Source of the DNA: Cokeromyces recurvatus
Taxonomy: Eukaryota > Mucoromycota > Mucoromycetes > Mucorales > Mucoraceae
Length of the DNA: 64,000 nt
Reading direction: 5' to 3'
NCBI RefSeq assembly: GCF_025118155.1
Contig: NW_026251400.1
Location: 496,001 to 560,000, forward strand
A program made the position numbers and the translations under genes. Numbering within the stretch: position 1 is the stretch's first letter; each line of letters begins with the position of its first letter. Under the pieces are notes generated by a model. It was not told where the DNA came from. It saw only the letters and a list, made by a program, of their open reading frames with translations, and made no database searches. Shown piece by piece: positions 33,650 through 46,449 of this stretch.

Positions 33650-35357
33650 ATGAATTCAACAACAACAACAACAACAATTGAGATTCCATTTGGGATAGAA
33701 ACAGAAGATAGTAGTCATGGTGCTTTATATAAGATAATAGGTGTTACTTTAGCTATTGCAAGTGGTAATGTCAGTTCGATGGAAGGTGAATGAATGTTCC
33801 TCATTAATCTTTTTTTTATTATTATTTTAAAAATAGGTATATTTATTGGCAGTAGTTTTGTATTTAAAAAGAAAGGATTAATACAGTCAACTGAAAAGTC
33901 AGGTATATAATATATATACATACATATATATGTATATATAAGCGAGGATAAGGAAGGAAAGAGGAGAATATTTATTGAATAACAAAAAAAAAAAAGGACA
34001 TACATATAAGATACAGATAAATATGTATATGTATATGTATGTGTATGTGTATATAGATATATATTAAGCTTATTATTACTACTATAGGTGGTATAGCTGG
34101 TGAAGGCTATGAATATCTAAAATCACCCATGTGGTGGACTGGAATGATACTAAGTAAGTTATGAATCATGATTATGTTGGTACAAGAACTAATAGAATAA
34201 TAACTAGTGGTTGTCGGTGAAGCATGTAATTTTGTTGCATATGCTTTTACTCAAGCTATTTTAGTAACTCCCTTAGGAGCAACTAGTGTTGTGCTAAGGT
34301 AAAATAGGATTATACAATAATTGCATTCATTTTTCTCATCTCTCTCTCTCTCTCTCTCTTTAGCGCTATATTATCATCTATTTTTCTAAAGGAAAGACTC
34401 ACATTTCAGGGTAAAGTGGGCTGTCTTCAATGTGTATTAGGTGCTGTAATTATCGTTATGCATGCTCCAGAACAAGGTGCAGCAGATAACTCAATTGAAA
34501 CTTTCAAGACATTAATGTTGTCGGCCGGTAAAGTATAGTATACAATAGAATAGAATAGGATCACGAGGCTATGAATGATGATGTATTTAATCTCTTTTAT
34601 TTATATAACAGGTTTTATCATATATGCTTGTATCGCAGTTGGATTATCTTTATTTTTAGTATTTTATTGTGGACCTAAATGGGGGAAAACGAATATGTTA
34701 ATTTATATTACAGTTTGTTCACTTATTGGATCTTTATCAGTTGTATTCACTCAAGGAATTGGTGGTGCTATTGTACGCTCATTTACAGTGGAAAATCAAT
34801 TCACAAATTGGTTCTTTTATCTTGTACTCATCTTAACTCTTGTTACATTGGCAATTGAAATCATTTATTTAAACAAGGCACTTAATATCTTTAATACAGC
34901 TCTTGTCACTCCTACCTATTATGTTATATTCACAACATTAACAATCGTAAGCTCTATCGTATTTTATAGAGGATTTGATGCTTCACCTGTCAATGTCGTT
35001 ACTTGTGTCTTTGGATTCTTTATTATATGTTCTGGTGTAGCTTTACTTCAGCATTCACGTAGTGAGAAAGAAGAGAGGATACATAATGATGATGATGAAT
35101 CTTCGGTTGTAGGAGGAGGTCCACAAGATAGATTATTAACAGCTATCTTTGATAATGAAAAATATTTAACATCAGAAGAAGAAATCATAGATGATACAAC
35201 TGCTACTTCAAGTAATACTAATAAGAAACAACATAATCTATGGCGTAGATCAAGAGGTTCCTTAGATGATTATCATCCACGAGACACTAGTTTTAGTGAC
35301 ACTATTAGTTTAAATACCATTAAACATGAGAAGTTACCATATCAACAAAGCATGTGA
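33650..35357 (+). CDS. NIPA-type magnesium transporter (DUF803)
   Basis: Six exons (33650-33764, 33837-33902, 34088-34153, 34208-34298, 34364-34527, 34612-35357) encode 415 aa. About nine membrane helices with NIPA hallmarks are visible: IFIGSSFVFKKKGL, WWTGM, EACNFVAYAF, ILVTPLGATSVVLSAILS, FLKERL, GAVIIVMHAP, YLNKALNIFNTALVTPTYYV and SGVALLQ. The family carries Mg2+ and other divalent cations across plasma or endosomal membranes. The cytosolic tail of about 90 residues is acidic and Ser-rich. Exon 1 has two in-frame donors: GTAATG at 33765 gives ASGIFIGSS, as expected for the first helix, and GTGAAT at 33786 adds seven residues. I prefer the former. Confidence 0.9.
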
Positions 35358-36281
35358 AATAATAGTACAATTTCAGTTATATTTTACAAATTTATGTAGA
35401 ACAGAAAAACAAAAAAAAAAAAAAAAAAAAAAACCCCTTTGTATATATTTATATAATATAATAATAGACATCATTAAGATTTACTAGTTCTAATGTAAAA
35501 AATTAGATATTAAAGGCTGTTATTGTTGAACACGTTTGGGCACATAATAAAAAAAAACATAATATTGTACTGCCCCGAGAAAAATAAAAATCTTACCAGT
35601 AGTTAATATAAAATGACTTCAATATGTTTATTAAGAGGTATTTATTAGTATATTTAACTGCATAGTATGACACAGAACTTAAATAATAAATAGTGTTAAA
35701 TAAGAGATATGTAAATAGAATGTTTTATTCCATATATGTTGATAAAGCATAGACAATCAATTACGTGTTATAATCTTACGTTATTTGTTCCAGACAGTAT
35801 GAATATGTGTGTAGACTTAATCCGAGGTCATACCTTTTAGTACTTCCCATAAGATAAAAATAGTTTGTATAGAACACTTGCCGTCGAAGAAATATGGAAA
35901 TTGATTTGATTCGTTGAATATAAAAAATACCCTTCTCTCCTTCGTCTAAAGGAAATCAATGTATGACTGTAACTATACATTTTCGCTGACTATAAAATCA
36001 TATTTGGTATTTGAGCGTCTCAACCAATTCTGGTAGAATCTATTTTGACACTTGAATTTCCATAAATACGACAATGTTTTTAATTTAATACATCAGCATG
36101 AATTTTTTTTCAGTGCGATATCATTTAGAGTGAAGGTGTATAATAAGGTTATATTTTGTGTGTCTGTCTCTAAATAAAAGGGAAAAAAAAAACGAATAAT
36201 AACAGTAAATTGAGTTTTCTTTTTTCTTTTTTTATTTTTTTTATTTTTTATTTTTTTTTTATTTATTTAAATAATAAAGTT
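35358..36281. other. Intergenic
   Basis: A-run at about 35410-35433 just after the NIPA gene, T-rich leader (36215-36270) before the next gene, and no coding signal between. Confidence 0.6.
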
Positions 36282-36323
36282 ATGTCTGATAATAGTCAAG
36301 GTATAAAAGTCCTTATCCTACAA

Positions 36324-36378
<55 letters not shown>

Positions 36379-37485
36379 GAAATATATACAATTAATAATT
36401 ATATTAGACCGTCTTCAAGAATATCTCGACTTTGCAATTCAATTAGCAAAGGATGCTGGTGCTTTGATTAAAGCGGCTGTCGATTCCCGAATGGCAGGTT
36501 CTGGTTCGAACATTGAATTGAAAAAGGAGAATCCAACTGATCTTGTAACTGAAACTGATAAGGCAGTGGAGGAATTTATTAAAGAACGTCTCTATAAGAC
36601 ATATCCTGAGCACAAGTATTAAAAAAAAAATTAGAGAAACCTCGCATATGTCTATTATTGACAATTATAAAACATAGATTCATTGGCGAAGAAACCTTTG
36701 CAAGTGGTGCCAAAACAGAATTCACTAACGATCCAACTTGGATTGTAGACCCAATTGGTAAAAAAAAATAAAAATAGATAGTAAAGCATGATCATAGCAA
36801 TAAACTAAATACGTTGACTTGATTACATAATATAGATGGCACAACCAATTTTATTCATGGATATCCATTTGTTGCAGTTTCAATTGGACTCACACTAAAC
36901 AAGATTCCCACTATCGGAGTTGTATTTAATCCATTACTGAATGAACTCTATTCTGCTGCAAGAGGTCAAGGTGCTTACCTAAATCAAACTCAGAGGCTAC
37001 CCCTCTTTCATCCTCCACAACCCTTGACAGACCTGTCACATTGTCTGATTGCTACTGAAGCAGGCTCAGACCGTTCAAAGCAAGTCATTGATGCCAAAAT
37101 AGCCGCTATTCATGATATGCTTCGTAAAAGATCAAAGGAAAGCCCTTATGCTGCTGAAGCACATAGTATCCGTACTACAGGCTCTGCGGCCCTTAATTTG
37201 TGTAATGTGGCTAAGGGCATCATTGATGTTTACTGGGAGGTAGGCTGTTGGGAATGGGATGTAGCAGCTGCTATTGTGATTGTTCAAGAATCTGGAGGTA
37301 TTGTCATAGAAGGTGATAATGATAAGTTAAATAATGAACCTGTGAATATCTTTTGTCGCAAGTATTTGGCTATTCGTGCTGCTTCTGATAATAAAAGTCA
37401 GTTAGAGATTGCATCTCAGATGAAGAATTTGATTCCTAACATTAGCGCTCCTCGTCCTCCTGTTCCTGGTGGTTATAGTTACTAA
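36282..37485 (+). CDS. INM1: Inositol monophosphatase family protein
   Basis: Four exons (36282-36300, 36408-36615, 36678-36757, 36836-37485) give 318 aa. The metal-site motifs are all present: [34 protein letters not shown] (residues about 97-114) and the C-terminal [22 protein letters not shown] at about 230-255. The enzyme hydrolyses inositol monophosphates to myo-inositol using Mg2+ and is lithium-sensitive in the family. The very short first exon (19 nt) encodes only MSDNSQ and is followed by an intron carrying an AAT microsatellite. Length is slightly above the usual 270-300 aa because of a Pro-rich tail. It is cytosolic, with no signal seen. Confidence 0.95.
36325..36377 (+). repeat. 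(AAT)n microsatellite in intron 1
   Basis: About 17 tandem AAT units lie within the first intron of the inositol monophosphatase gene. Confidence 0.9.
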
Positions 37486-37644
37486 TTTATATATATGCAT
37501 ATATATGGAAATATAGAAATATATATGTATATACTGTATCATTAGAGTATAGACTTATTTTACTTTTGTGTATTTGTTTATTCTTTTTATTAAATAAATA
37601 AAGAATTTAATTATAAAAGTTTGTTTTAAACAATTAATGTATAT

Positions 37645-39700
37645 CTATTTTCCATCCATATAACTGCATGTACGAGCCTCTTGCTTATGGTCTTCAATAC
37701 AGCCACCATCCCATTCTTCATCTTCATCTTCATCTTCATCTTCATCTTCATCTTCTTCATCCTCATCCTCATCTTTATCTGCTTTCTTCATCTGTTTATG
37801 ATGGTGATGATCGTCATATTCACAATAAAGAAGGACTTCATGATGCTTATGGCCTTTATTACATGTATAGTTAATGGTGGTTTCGTGATGATGATGTTCT
37901 GTTAAGGTATCTGTACAGAATTTCTGGGTTTGGGTTGGATAAGTAACTGAAGAAGTTTTAACTCCATGGCTTCTTGTACTTGCTGAAGTAGGTGTACTGC
38001 TCGAACTACTGCTGATCGTGGTACTACTACTACTACTACTACTACTACTAATCAAACTGCTTGAACTACTAAACTGTGTTGAACTTGATGAGCTAGACGA
38101 ACTAGTTGAGATAGGTAAACTAGAGGAACTGGACGAAATAGCTGAGCTAGATGAACTTGATAAACTAGAGGAACTAGAAGGGCTTGATGAGCTAGACGAG
38201 CTAGAAGAACTAGACAAGCTAGAAGAACTGGATGAGCTAGAAGAACTGGATGAGCTAGAAGAGCTGGATGAGCTAGAAGAAGTAGTTGTACTGGAAATTG
38301 AGGAAGAAGTAGTGGATACAACTGAACAAGGTTGACGATTTTCAAAGACTTGACACGCACCGCCAAGGGCTGAATAATCATTAATCACACCATCAGTATA
38401 GAACGTTCTATAATTATTTGCAATTAATTGTCCTGCAAAAGACCCCTGTGATCCTTCAACAACACTTCCTTTTGATTAAAGAATATATTAATAAATTTGA
38501 TCCTCTCTATCTCTGATTTTTTTTTTGTTTATTATACCTTCTGGCATGAGAATAAACCCTCCAAATGGACCTGTTGTATCGCGATAAGCAGTAAAGCTGC
38601 CATCTGTTTGTACTCCATTCTGATCAGAAGGATACAGATTAATAATGGTATTGCAGGCATTCATTCCTAAATTACTCAAGTTTGCCGAAAATGTAACTGA
38701 GCCACCAACATCAACGGGGATCTATATTAAAACATATGTTAAAAATAAAATAAAATAAGAAAAAATAAAATAAAATAAAAAAAAAGTAATATACTAACAT
38801 TAATGATTAATCTGGATGGCCAATCCATGCCTTGAGGACCATTCCAAGCGCTTTGTCCATAGAAAATAGAGTTTGGAGACGAAAACTGATTTAATGAGTT
38901 CCCACAGTTTCCATTATTACATGTATTAAAAGTAATCACATCATAGCCTGTAGTAGGTTCTGCAATACGATGAAGTACATTATTCTCGTCAAGATAAAGC
39001 GTAGGCTTATATGCTGAAAATGTTTGTGATGCAAAAATAGCATTATCTCTGAAATTATCTAAATCAACATTACCAGTTCCTCTATCATTATATATTGAGC
39101 ATGCAGCATTGGTTTCGATAAAAAAATTAGCATTAGTTCTATTAGATATAAAGACATCACCACTGACTCGAACAGCCGTTGCAAAACTGTTACCCCTCAC
39201 AACAAGACCAATATTACTATAACCTAAATGTGAACTAGAACAGTCGCTACTAAAGCGAGTATTTACTGAATATTGTGTTATTATAAATTCACCACCAACA
39301 GCTAAAGGGCCTTGAATATCATTTGACCCAGTTCCCATGAAGTTTTCAAAAATTACAGCAGTAAATCTAGACAGCTATAATAAAAGTTCGCATAAGCATC
39401 TAAATGTACACATATATATATATATATAAAGATTTCATTTTTGGACCATCTACTTACCATATTTGCACTATTACTTGAAGAACACGAAGATGGATCCAAA
39501 AGGTGATTTAAAAAATCAGTTCTGCTTAATTGTTGGTTTGTATAATCTTGAATTGCTTCCATCGTTGCACTAGTATTGGCTGCATAGAATTCAGGAACTA
39601 GACCATTGCCAGAAAAGTAATCTAACCAGGGGATATTAGCTGCTAATGAAGTTGACACAAAGAAAACGTACAGAAAACCCTGTATCTGAATCAATTTCAT
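37645..39700 (-). CDS. Secreted choice-of-anchor-A domain protein with poly-serine tract
   Basis: Four exons (39700-39458, 39374-38799, 38721-38538, 38468-37645) give 608 aa. The N-terminus is a signal peptide, MKLIQIQGFLYVFFVSTSLA. The next roughly 320 residues fit the choice-of-anchor-A fold: FTAVIFENFMGTGSNDIQG, PLAVGGEFIITQYSVNT, NIGLVVRGNS, GDVFIS, and after two introns GGFILMPEGSVVEGSQGSFAGQLIA. A tract dominated by serine of about 120 residues follows, coded mostly by alternating Ser codons, then a His-rich and an Asp/Glu-rich tail ending CSYMDGK. The family is known from bacterial and fungal surface or adhesin-like proteins. No GPI signal is seen. It is probably a wall or matrix protein with a flexible O-glycosylated stalk. 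Confidence 0.8.
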
Positions 39701-40261
39701 TTTAATAAAGAATAAAATGAGGAAAAAGATAGATAGATAGAGAGAGAGAGAGAGATAGAAAGAAAAAAGACAAGAAGAAAGGCAATCTTTTCTTTCTTTT
39801 TTAAATCTTATATAAGAAAAGGATCCTTTATTTTTATTTTTTATTTTTCTTACATTCTTATTTTTTGTTTATATTCATGCATAAAATAGCAAAGGAATTT
39901 GATAAGCATAAATGTATACACATACTTTAGGCAACTTCAATTCAAATCACATATCTTTATTCAAGCACATTCCTACCTATATAAACTTTGTAGTTAGGAA
40001 TTGAACGTGTAATTTAGAATATAAACAAAAATGAGAATTGATAGATAATGTCAAAGTGAAAGAAGACCTCATCATACGAAGGCTTTTTTTGTATGATACA
40101 AGTTGCTATGAGATAATTAATTCAAACACAGATTATTTTATTTTATTTTTTTTTTTCTTCCATTAAAAAAAAAAAGGTCTACGCGTTTCTCATTTATTTA
40201 TTTATTTATTTATTTATTTTTTTCAAATATAAAATAACCCTTATTTTTTTTTTTTTTTTTA
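39701..40261. other. Divergent promoter region
   Basis: A 561-bp gap between two divergent genes, with GA and CT repeats near 39738-39757, T-rich tracts, and a TTTA microsatellite (40192-40220) before the Acinus start. Confidence 0.65.
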
Positions 40262-41775
40262 ATGTCGAACACTGCAGAACTTTCAAAATTAAAAGTCGTT
40301 GACCTTCGTAGTGAACTTAGTAACCGTAATTTATCTACAAAAGGGAAAAAAGACGAATTAGTAGTTCGTTTAGCTAAGGCTATTGAAGAGGAAAATAAAG
40401 ATAATGAACAATCAGACACTTTAGAACAGCCAGATGGACAAGCTACTGAGAAATCAGAAATGGAAGAAACATCAGAAAATAAAATAGAAGAAAATCAGTC
40501 TTCTGAAGAGAATATTGAGCAATCACAGATTGAAGAAAAGGAGGATCCAGAAAAAACTAAAGAACAAGAAAAGATGGATGAAGCACCAAAAGAAGAGGAT
40601 ATACAAGAACCCGAAAAATCGATAACTGAAGAGACGCAACAAGAAGCAATAAATATAAAATCAGAAACTGAAGTAAAAGATATGACATCTCAACCAGAAC
40701 AACAGCAGGGAACTGAAGAAACCGATGAAGCTCAGCAAGAAAAGGAAGAAGTAAGTAAACAAACTGATAAAAAGCCTTCTGAAGAAGTGAGTCAAGAAAA
40801 GAGCGTTAAACAGTCATCAGAAGCAGAAAAGACAGAAATCGATTCTAATAAAAGAAAACGCTCAGCAGATGAAATAGATGATGGTAAGAATTATGAATAA
40901 CATTTAAAGACAAAGATTGCCTTTAAGTAACTTTTCTTTTTTCTTTTAGAGAAGCGTACAAAAATGAAAACAGAAGAAGTAAATGATGCTATTAACAGTT
41001 CAGCATTATACGTGAAGGGCTTTATTAGACCTTTAATTATTCGTCATGTTCAAGAATTGTTATCAAAGTATGGAGAAGTTAAACGTTTTTGGATGGATGC
41101 TATAAAAACACATTGTTATGTTATTGTAAGGTCTATTCGTTTTCTTTTTCTTTTTTCAGAAAAAAATACACTCTATTTGATATTAACAAAGTACTTTGAT
41201 TATAGTATAAAAATGAATCAGAAGCTAAAGAGGCGTTTAAGAATATAAATGGACTTAAATTCCCTGTAGAAACTGGCAAAGAGTTAACAGTTGGAAGTCT
41301 AACAAATGAACAGATTGAAAAATTGATAGAGCTTGAACATAATGCAGCAGAACAGCGACTTAAAGTTGATTGGGAGTCCAACATTGAAAAAATAAAAGCA
41401 GGAGAAACTTTACCTGAGTCACCAACTACAGAAGGCCATAGAAGACATAGATCCATTGGTATTGATCAAGTTGCTAAACAATTAGCACAAGGTAAAATAG
41501 AATTATTTTATATATTTGTCTGATAGAAATAGTAAATCACGTTTCTCTCTCACACACACACTGTCTTTCTTTTTTCTTTGTATGTATATATAGCCTCATC
41601 TGAACCAGTTTCGCAAGCAAGAGAAGTTCGTATCGAAGGTTCTCGTCAAAAGCAAAAAGAACTTTCTTTAGATGATTTGTTCCGCAAAACAAAAGCACTT
41701 CCTCATTTATATTATCTTCCTAACACTGATGAAGAAGCAAAGATTAAGTTAGAAAAGCTTCAGAGACTTGCATAA
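40262..41775 (+). CDS. Acinus homologue (SAP domain, RRM, RSB motif)
   Basis: Four exons (40262-40883, 40950-41125, 41206-41491, 41594-41775) encode 421 aa. An N-terminal SAP DNA-binding motif (residues about 7-42: LSKLKVVDLRSELSNRNL, KGKKDELVVRLAKAI) is followed by about 160 residues rich in Glu, Lys and Gln, a bipartite basic segment (KRKR), an RRM-like domain (SSALYVKGFIRPLI to TGKELTVG), and the C-terminal motif SLDDLFRKTKALPHLYYLP. That motif is the known RNPS1-SAP18-binding element of Acinus, the scaffold of the ASAP complex attached to the exon junction complex. It predicts a nuclear role in splicing and mRNA handling. The domain order matches animal and plant Acinus, though the protein is much shorter. 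Confidence 0.85.
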
Positions 41776-42514
41776 GTTTGATTTATGTATTAATATCTTT
41801 TTTTTATATCTATAATGAAAAAATAAATAAGAGACTATTGAATATTAACATTGACATTATCTCGTTCCCGATAATAATGATAAAGATTCCTGTTGCTGCA
41901 TAAAATTATTTTATTAATGATTAAAATAAAACATATTCATTAAGGGAGGAGACTAATTTTTAATACTCGAATAAGTTGGAAATTACAGTTATTCTTCATT
42001 TTTGTATTCATTATCAGAGAAAAAAAATCAAGGTGATGTGAGCGTGTTGAAATAAGAATAAAGAGCAAAAGAAACGTTTTTTTTTTTTTTTTTTTTTGAA
42101 AAAGTATGCTTTATTGGTGAAAGACTGCAAATCATAAAGTCAAAGAAGAGAATAATAGCAGTAAAATAAAAGGGAATATTTGGCACTAAAATTCAGACAA
42201 CATATATAAATGGGGGGATTTTTTTTTCTTCGTTATTAGTCGTAAAGAGTAAACAAAAAGGAAAGAAAGAATCGTTTATGTAAATGACTGATAAATAAAA
42301 ATAGGTTTCTTCTTCTAACCTTTTTACCAAAATATATAAAAAAAAAAAAAAAAATCGATAGCCGTCACATGTAAACACCGATACATCTGCACGAATATAG
42401 AGAAACTCCCCCTGTTTTCTTAAATTTTGACAAGCCCCCACTTTATCTTCTTTTTTTTTTCTTTTTTTAGTATATACTGTTCCAATAACAGCAATTACCT
42501 TATAATCTAGTACA
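41776..42514. other. Intergenic
   Basis: T-runs at about 42079-42097 and A-runs near 42341-42354. A minus-strand frame at 42193-42687 is antisense to the MEF1 start and is not coding. No gene is supported. Confidence 0.6.
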
Positions 42515-44898
42515 ATGTCGTTTGTGCGATCCTTACTTGGAGGGATTCCAGGAAGGTTCACTTTTCGGGCTGCAACAGCTTCTTTCTTGGAAACAGCTCC
42601 ACAAACTATGAACCTTTTCCCCGTTGCTTTATGTCGTCGTTGGCAATCGACCGAAGTCGATGCCAAAGATCTTGTAAGTTTGTTCAAGGACTGACTTATA
42701 GACTAAAGATAACTGATTTGTTTTATGCTAGGATCGTCTCAAAAAACTTCGTAATATCGGTATCTCTGCACATATTGATTCTGGTAAAACAACATGTACA
42801 GAGCGTATTCTTTATTATACGGGTCGTATTAAGGAGATTCATGATGTTCGTGGCCGTGATGGTGTGGGTGCAAAAATGGATTCAATGGATTTGGAAAGAG
42901 AAAAAGGCATTACTATTCAATCTGCTGCAACTTATGCTAGTTGGGGAGATTACAACATTAATATTATTGATACACCTGGTAAAGTATAAAGAATCAAGAC
43001 AAATGTATATATTTGTATATATATAACTTGCTTACCTCCATTTTATAGGCCACGTTGATTTTACAATTGAGGTAGAACGTGCGTTGCGTGTATTAGATGG
43101 TGCTGTTTTAATTTTATGTTCTGTATCTGGTGTGCAATCACAAACAATTACGGTCGATCGTCAAATGCGTCGTTATAATGTTCCCCGTATCTCGTTTATT
43201 AATAAAATGGATCGTGCTGGTGCTAATCCATTCCGTATTATTGACCAACTCCGACAAAAACTCAAGTTGACAGCAGCTGCTGTACAAATTCCTATTGGTT
43301 CCGAAGATCAATTTGCAGGTATTGTTGATCTTGTGAAATGGAAAGCTTATTACAATGAAGGTGAATCGGGTGAAAAACTGATTGAACGTGATATCCCCGA
43401 GGAATTGATGCCTCTCGCACTTGAAAAACGACATGAATTGATTGAACAACTGGCTAATGTAGATGATGAAATTGCTGATATATATTTAATGGAAGATATT
43501 CCTACTACTGAACAATTTTTATCGGCTATTCGTCGTGCTACCATCTCACTCAAGTTTACTCCTGTCTTAATGGGTTCCGCCTTTAAGAATACAGCTATAC
43601 AACCTCTTTTAGATGCCGTTATCAATTACTTGCCAAACCCTACTGAAGTAACGAATACAGCTTTGGATATCAATAAGGGTGAAGAAAAGGTTGAATTAAA
43701 GCCCTATTCGAACAATCCCTTTGTCGGTCTTGCGTTCAAGTTGGAAGAAGGTCGTTATGGACAATTGACTTATATGCGTATTTATCAAGGTATATTAAAG
43801 AAGGGCTCGTTTATTACAAATGTGAAGACAGGTAAGAAGATCAAGGTACCTCGTCTTGTCCGTATGCATGCTGCTGATATGGAAGATGTGGATGAATTGG
43901 GTGCTGGTGAAATTGGTGCTATCTTTGGTGTTGATTGTTCAAGTGGTGATACCTTCACAGATGGTAGTCTTCAATACACAATGTCATCTATGTTTGTACC
44001 TGAACCTGTCATCTCTCTTTCTTTAATGCCTAAAGGTAAAGAATCTGCGAATTTCTCTAAAGCTTTGAATCGTTTCCAAAAGGAAGATCCAACTTTCCGT
44101 GTTCATATTGATACTGAATCAAAGGAAACGATTATCTCTGGTATGGGTGAACTGCATTTACAGATTTATGTTGAACGTATGAAACGTGAGTACAATGTGG
44201 AATGCGTTACTGGTAAACCTCGCGTTGCCTTCCGTGAGACAATCACACAACCTGCTAAATTCAATTATACACACAAGAAGCAATCAGGGGGTGCTGGTCA
44301 ATTCGGTCGTGTCATGGGTCAATTAGAACCTATGGAACGCGATGAAGAAAGTGGAAAGGATATTGAATTTGAAAACCGTGTTGTAGGAGGTAATATCCCC
44401 ACCAACTTTATTCCTGCTTGTGAAAAGGGTTTCAATGATGCTCTTGAAAAGGGGCCTTTAATTGGTCACCCAGTGAGTGGTGTTCGAATGATTTTAGAAG
44501 ACGGTGCCGCACATGCAGTTGATTCTAGTGAACTTGCTTTCCGTATTGCAACCAAGAATGCCTTCCAAGAAGCCTTTGCTAAAGCTAAACCCTCTATTTT
44601 AGAGCCTATCATGAATGTTGCCATTACTGCCCCTATTGAATTCCAAGGTTCTGTGATTGGTGGTCTTAATAAGCGTAAGGGTACTATTATTGACACTGAA
44701 ATCCAAGAAGATTACTTTAATGTCGTTGCCGATGTTCCTTTAAATGATATGTTTGGCTATTCAACTGAATTAAGATCAGCAACCCAAGGTAAAGGTGAAT
44801 TCTCAATGGAATACAAAGAACATCAACCTGTTCAAACTCATGTGCAAGAAGATCTTATTAAAGAATATAGAAAGGAATTGGCTAGCAAGTCTAAATAA
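42515..44898 (+). CDS. MEF1: Mitochondrial elongation factor G1
   Basis: Three exons (42515-42673, 42732-42978, 43049-44898) encode 751 aa. The first 50 residues are rich in Arg, Ser and hydrophobics without acidic residues until near the splice site, as in a mitochondrial targeting peptide. GTPase motifs follow: AHIDSGKTT (G1), GITIQSAAT (G2), DTPGHVDFT (G3, split by intron 2) and NKMDR (G4). Domains II-V are complete, with [36 protein letters not shown] and GGLNKRKG. It catalyses GTP-dependent translocation on mitochondrial ribosomes. Length matches yeast Mef1 (about 760 aa). Nothing odd is seen. Confidence 0.97.
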
Positions 44899-45499
44899 TA
44901 ATAATAAAATAATGCGCACATATAAATGCGTATAATAAACATGTATATTATTATTTTAATATCCCCCTTCTTTCCCCTTAAAAAAATAAAATAAAATAAA
45001 ATTTCCTTAAATGTAGAATAAAATAAAAAATCGATATAAAGGCTTTCTTTTGAAATACATTCATTTATTATTTAAAAGAGAGTGCATTCCAAAGATATAA
45101 AGGGGGAGAGAGAAAGCAGAAATATGTGTATAATTATATATAACACAGTAAAGCGACCTCTTTTTTTTTTTTCCTATGTATTTTATCATTAAAATGTGTG
45201 TGTGTGTGTGTGTTTTATATGTATAGTCCCCCCCCTTTGTTTTTCTTTTGTTGATTTAAAAACCAACGTCTATTTTTTTTTTAATACAAATAGTTTCAAC
45301 TAAAATATTATTAATAATTATCACATCTTGCAGCCTGTAGCTAGCATAAAGTTAAAATAATAAATATGTTGGAACAAAAGCTTTAAAGCAATGAAAAAGG
45401 TGAATAAACTATTTACAAAAAGAAAAGAAAAGAAAAAAAAGAAATGTATAAGTACATGTAATAATATATATTTATATAAATAGATACTGTCTATCCAAT

Positions 45500-45540
<41 letters not shown>

Positions 45541-45572
45541 AAATTGTTTAAAATATCTACCGAGACTATGTT
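44899..45572. other. Convergent 3' flank region
   Basis: Between the tails of MEF1 and the TEA gene. It holds a GT microsatellite (45196-45212), short T-runs and a T8-A tract (45500-45536). No gene is seen. Confidence 0.65.
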
Positions 45573-46412
45573 TTATGGTACCAGTTTAGATGTATGTGAA
45601 TTGCAAGGAGAACAGTTGAGATGAGACGAGTTATAGGTATCCAAATTGGGTGTATGTATATTATTATTATTATTATTATTATTATTTGGTGTAGTAGATA
45701 CAGAGGAATGAATGAAATCAAATTCTTTATTACTGGAGGATGTTATGTCTACAAGGCTAACATCTATCGTGCCTTGTCCTCTTTCAAACTCATACATCAT
45801 GACGAGTAAAGGAGAAGTAGTTGGTATTTCAGATGATGATGATGATGATGAAGGTGTTGTATTTACAGATGATGGTGAACAGGTCTTTAAATCATCATTA
45901 TCAGTCTGCAAATGGGTTGAAGTAGTATCACGATGGGGTGACACGTTGGTTTCAACCGTTTCTTTAGCGATGGATTGTTCTTGTGCTAACTGTTGTTGAA
46001 TCCGTTGCTGTTGAATCAATTTTGCCTCTACATCTTCAAAAATCTATATATATATATAAAGAAGAAGTAGGTTTAATCATCATACATTTATTATTATTGT
46101 TAATTGACTTACTTGAACTACACATAAATTATTGATTGCTATATCTACTTCTTCCCATAAACTTAATGCTTGAATACCTTTAATAAAGGCATCAAAGAAT
46201 TGGTTGACATATACAAAGTTATAAATGTATTTCCCTTCATTAATATAAAGTGCTTGTTGAACTTCTTTTGCCTCTAATACAATATTGCCAAATGAATAAA
46301 TGGTGGTTGTGCATTCAATCGTTCGACGCTCCTGTGTCTCAAAGAAGCAAGTATTATTAAAGAAAAACTCTCCCATGTTTAGGTTTAGATTAAGCTTGAC
46401 CTTATATACAAA

Positions 46413-46449
<37 letters not shown>

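Noticed and set aside
38018..38381. Long frames on both strands over the poly-serine tract (Leu/Glu/Asp or Leu/Val/Pro-rich)
   Set aside because: These are alternative-frame shadows of the serine-repeat exon.
42193..42687. 164-codon minus-strand frame overlapping the MEF1 start
   Set aside because: Antisense to a confirmed gene, with Phe/Lys runs from homopolymers.
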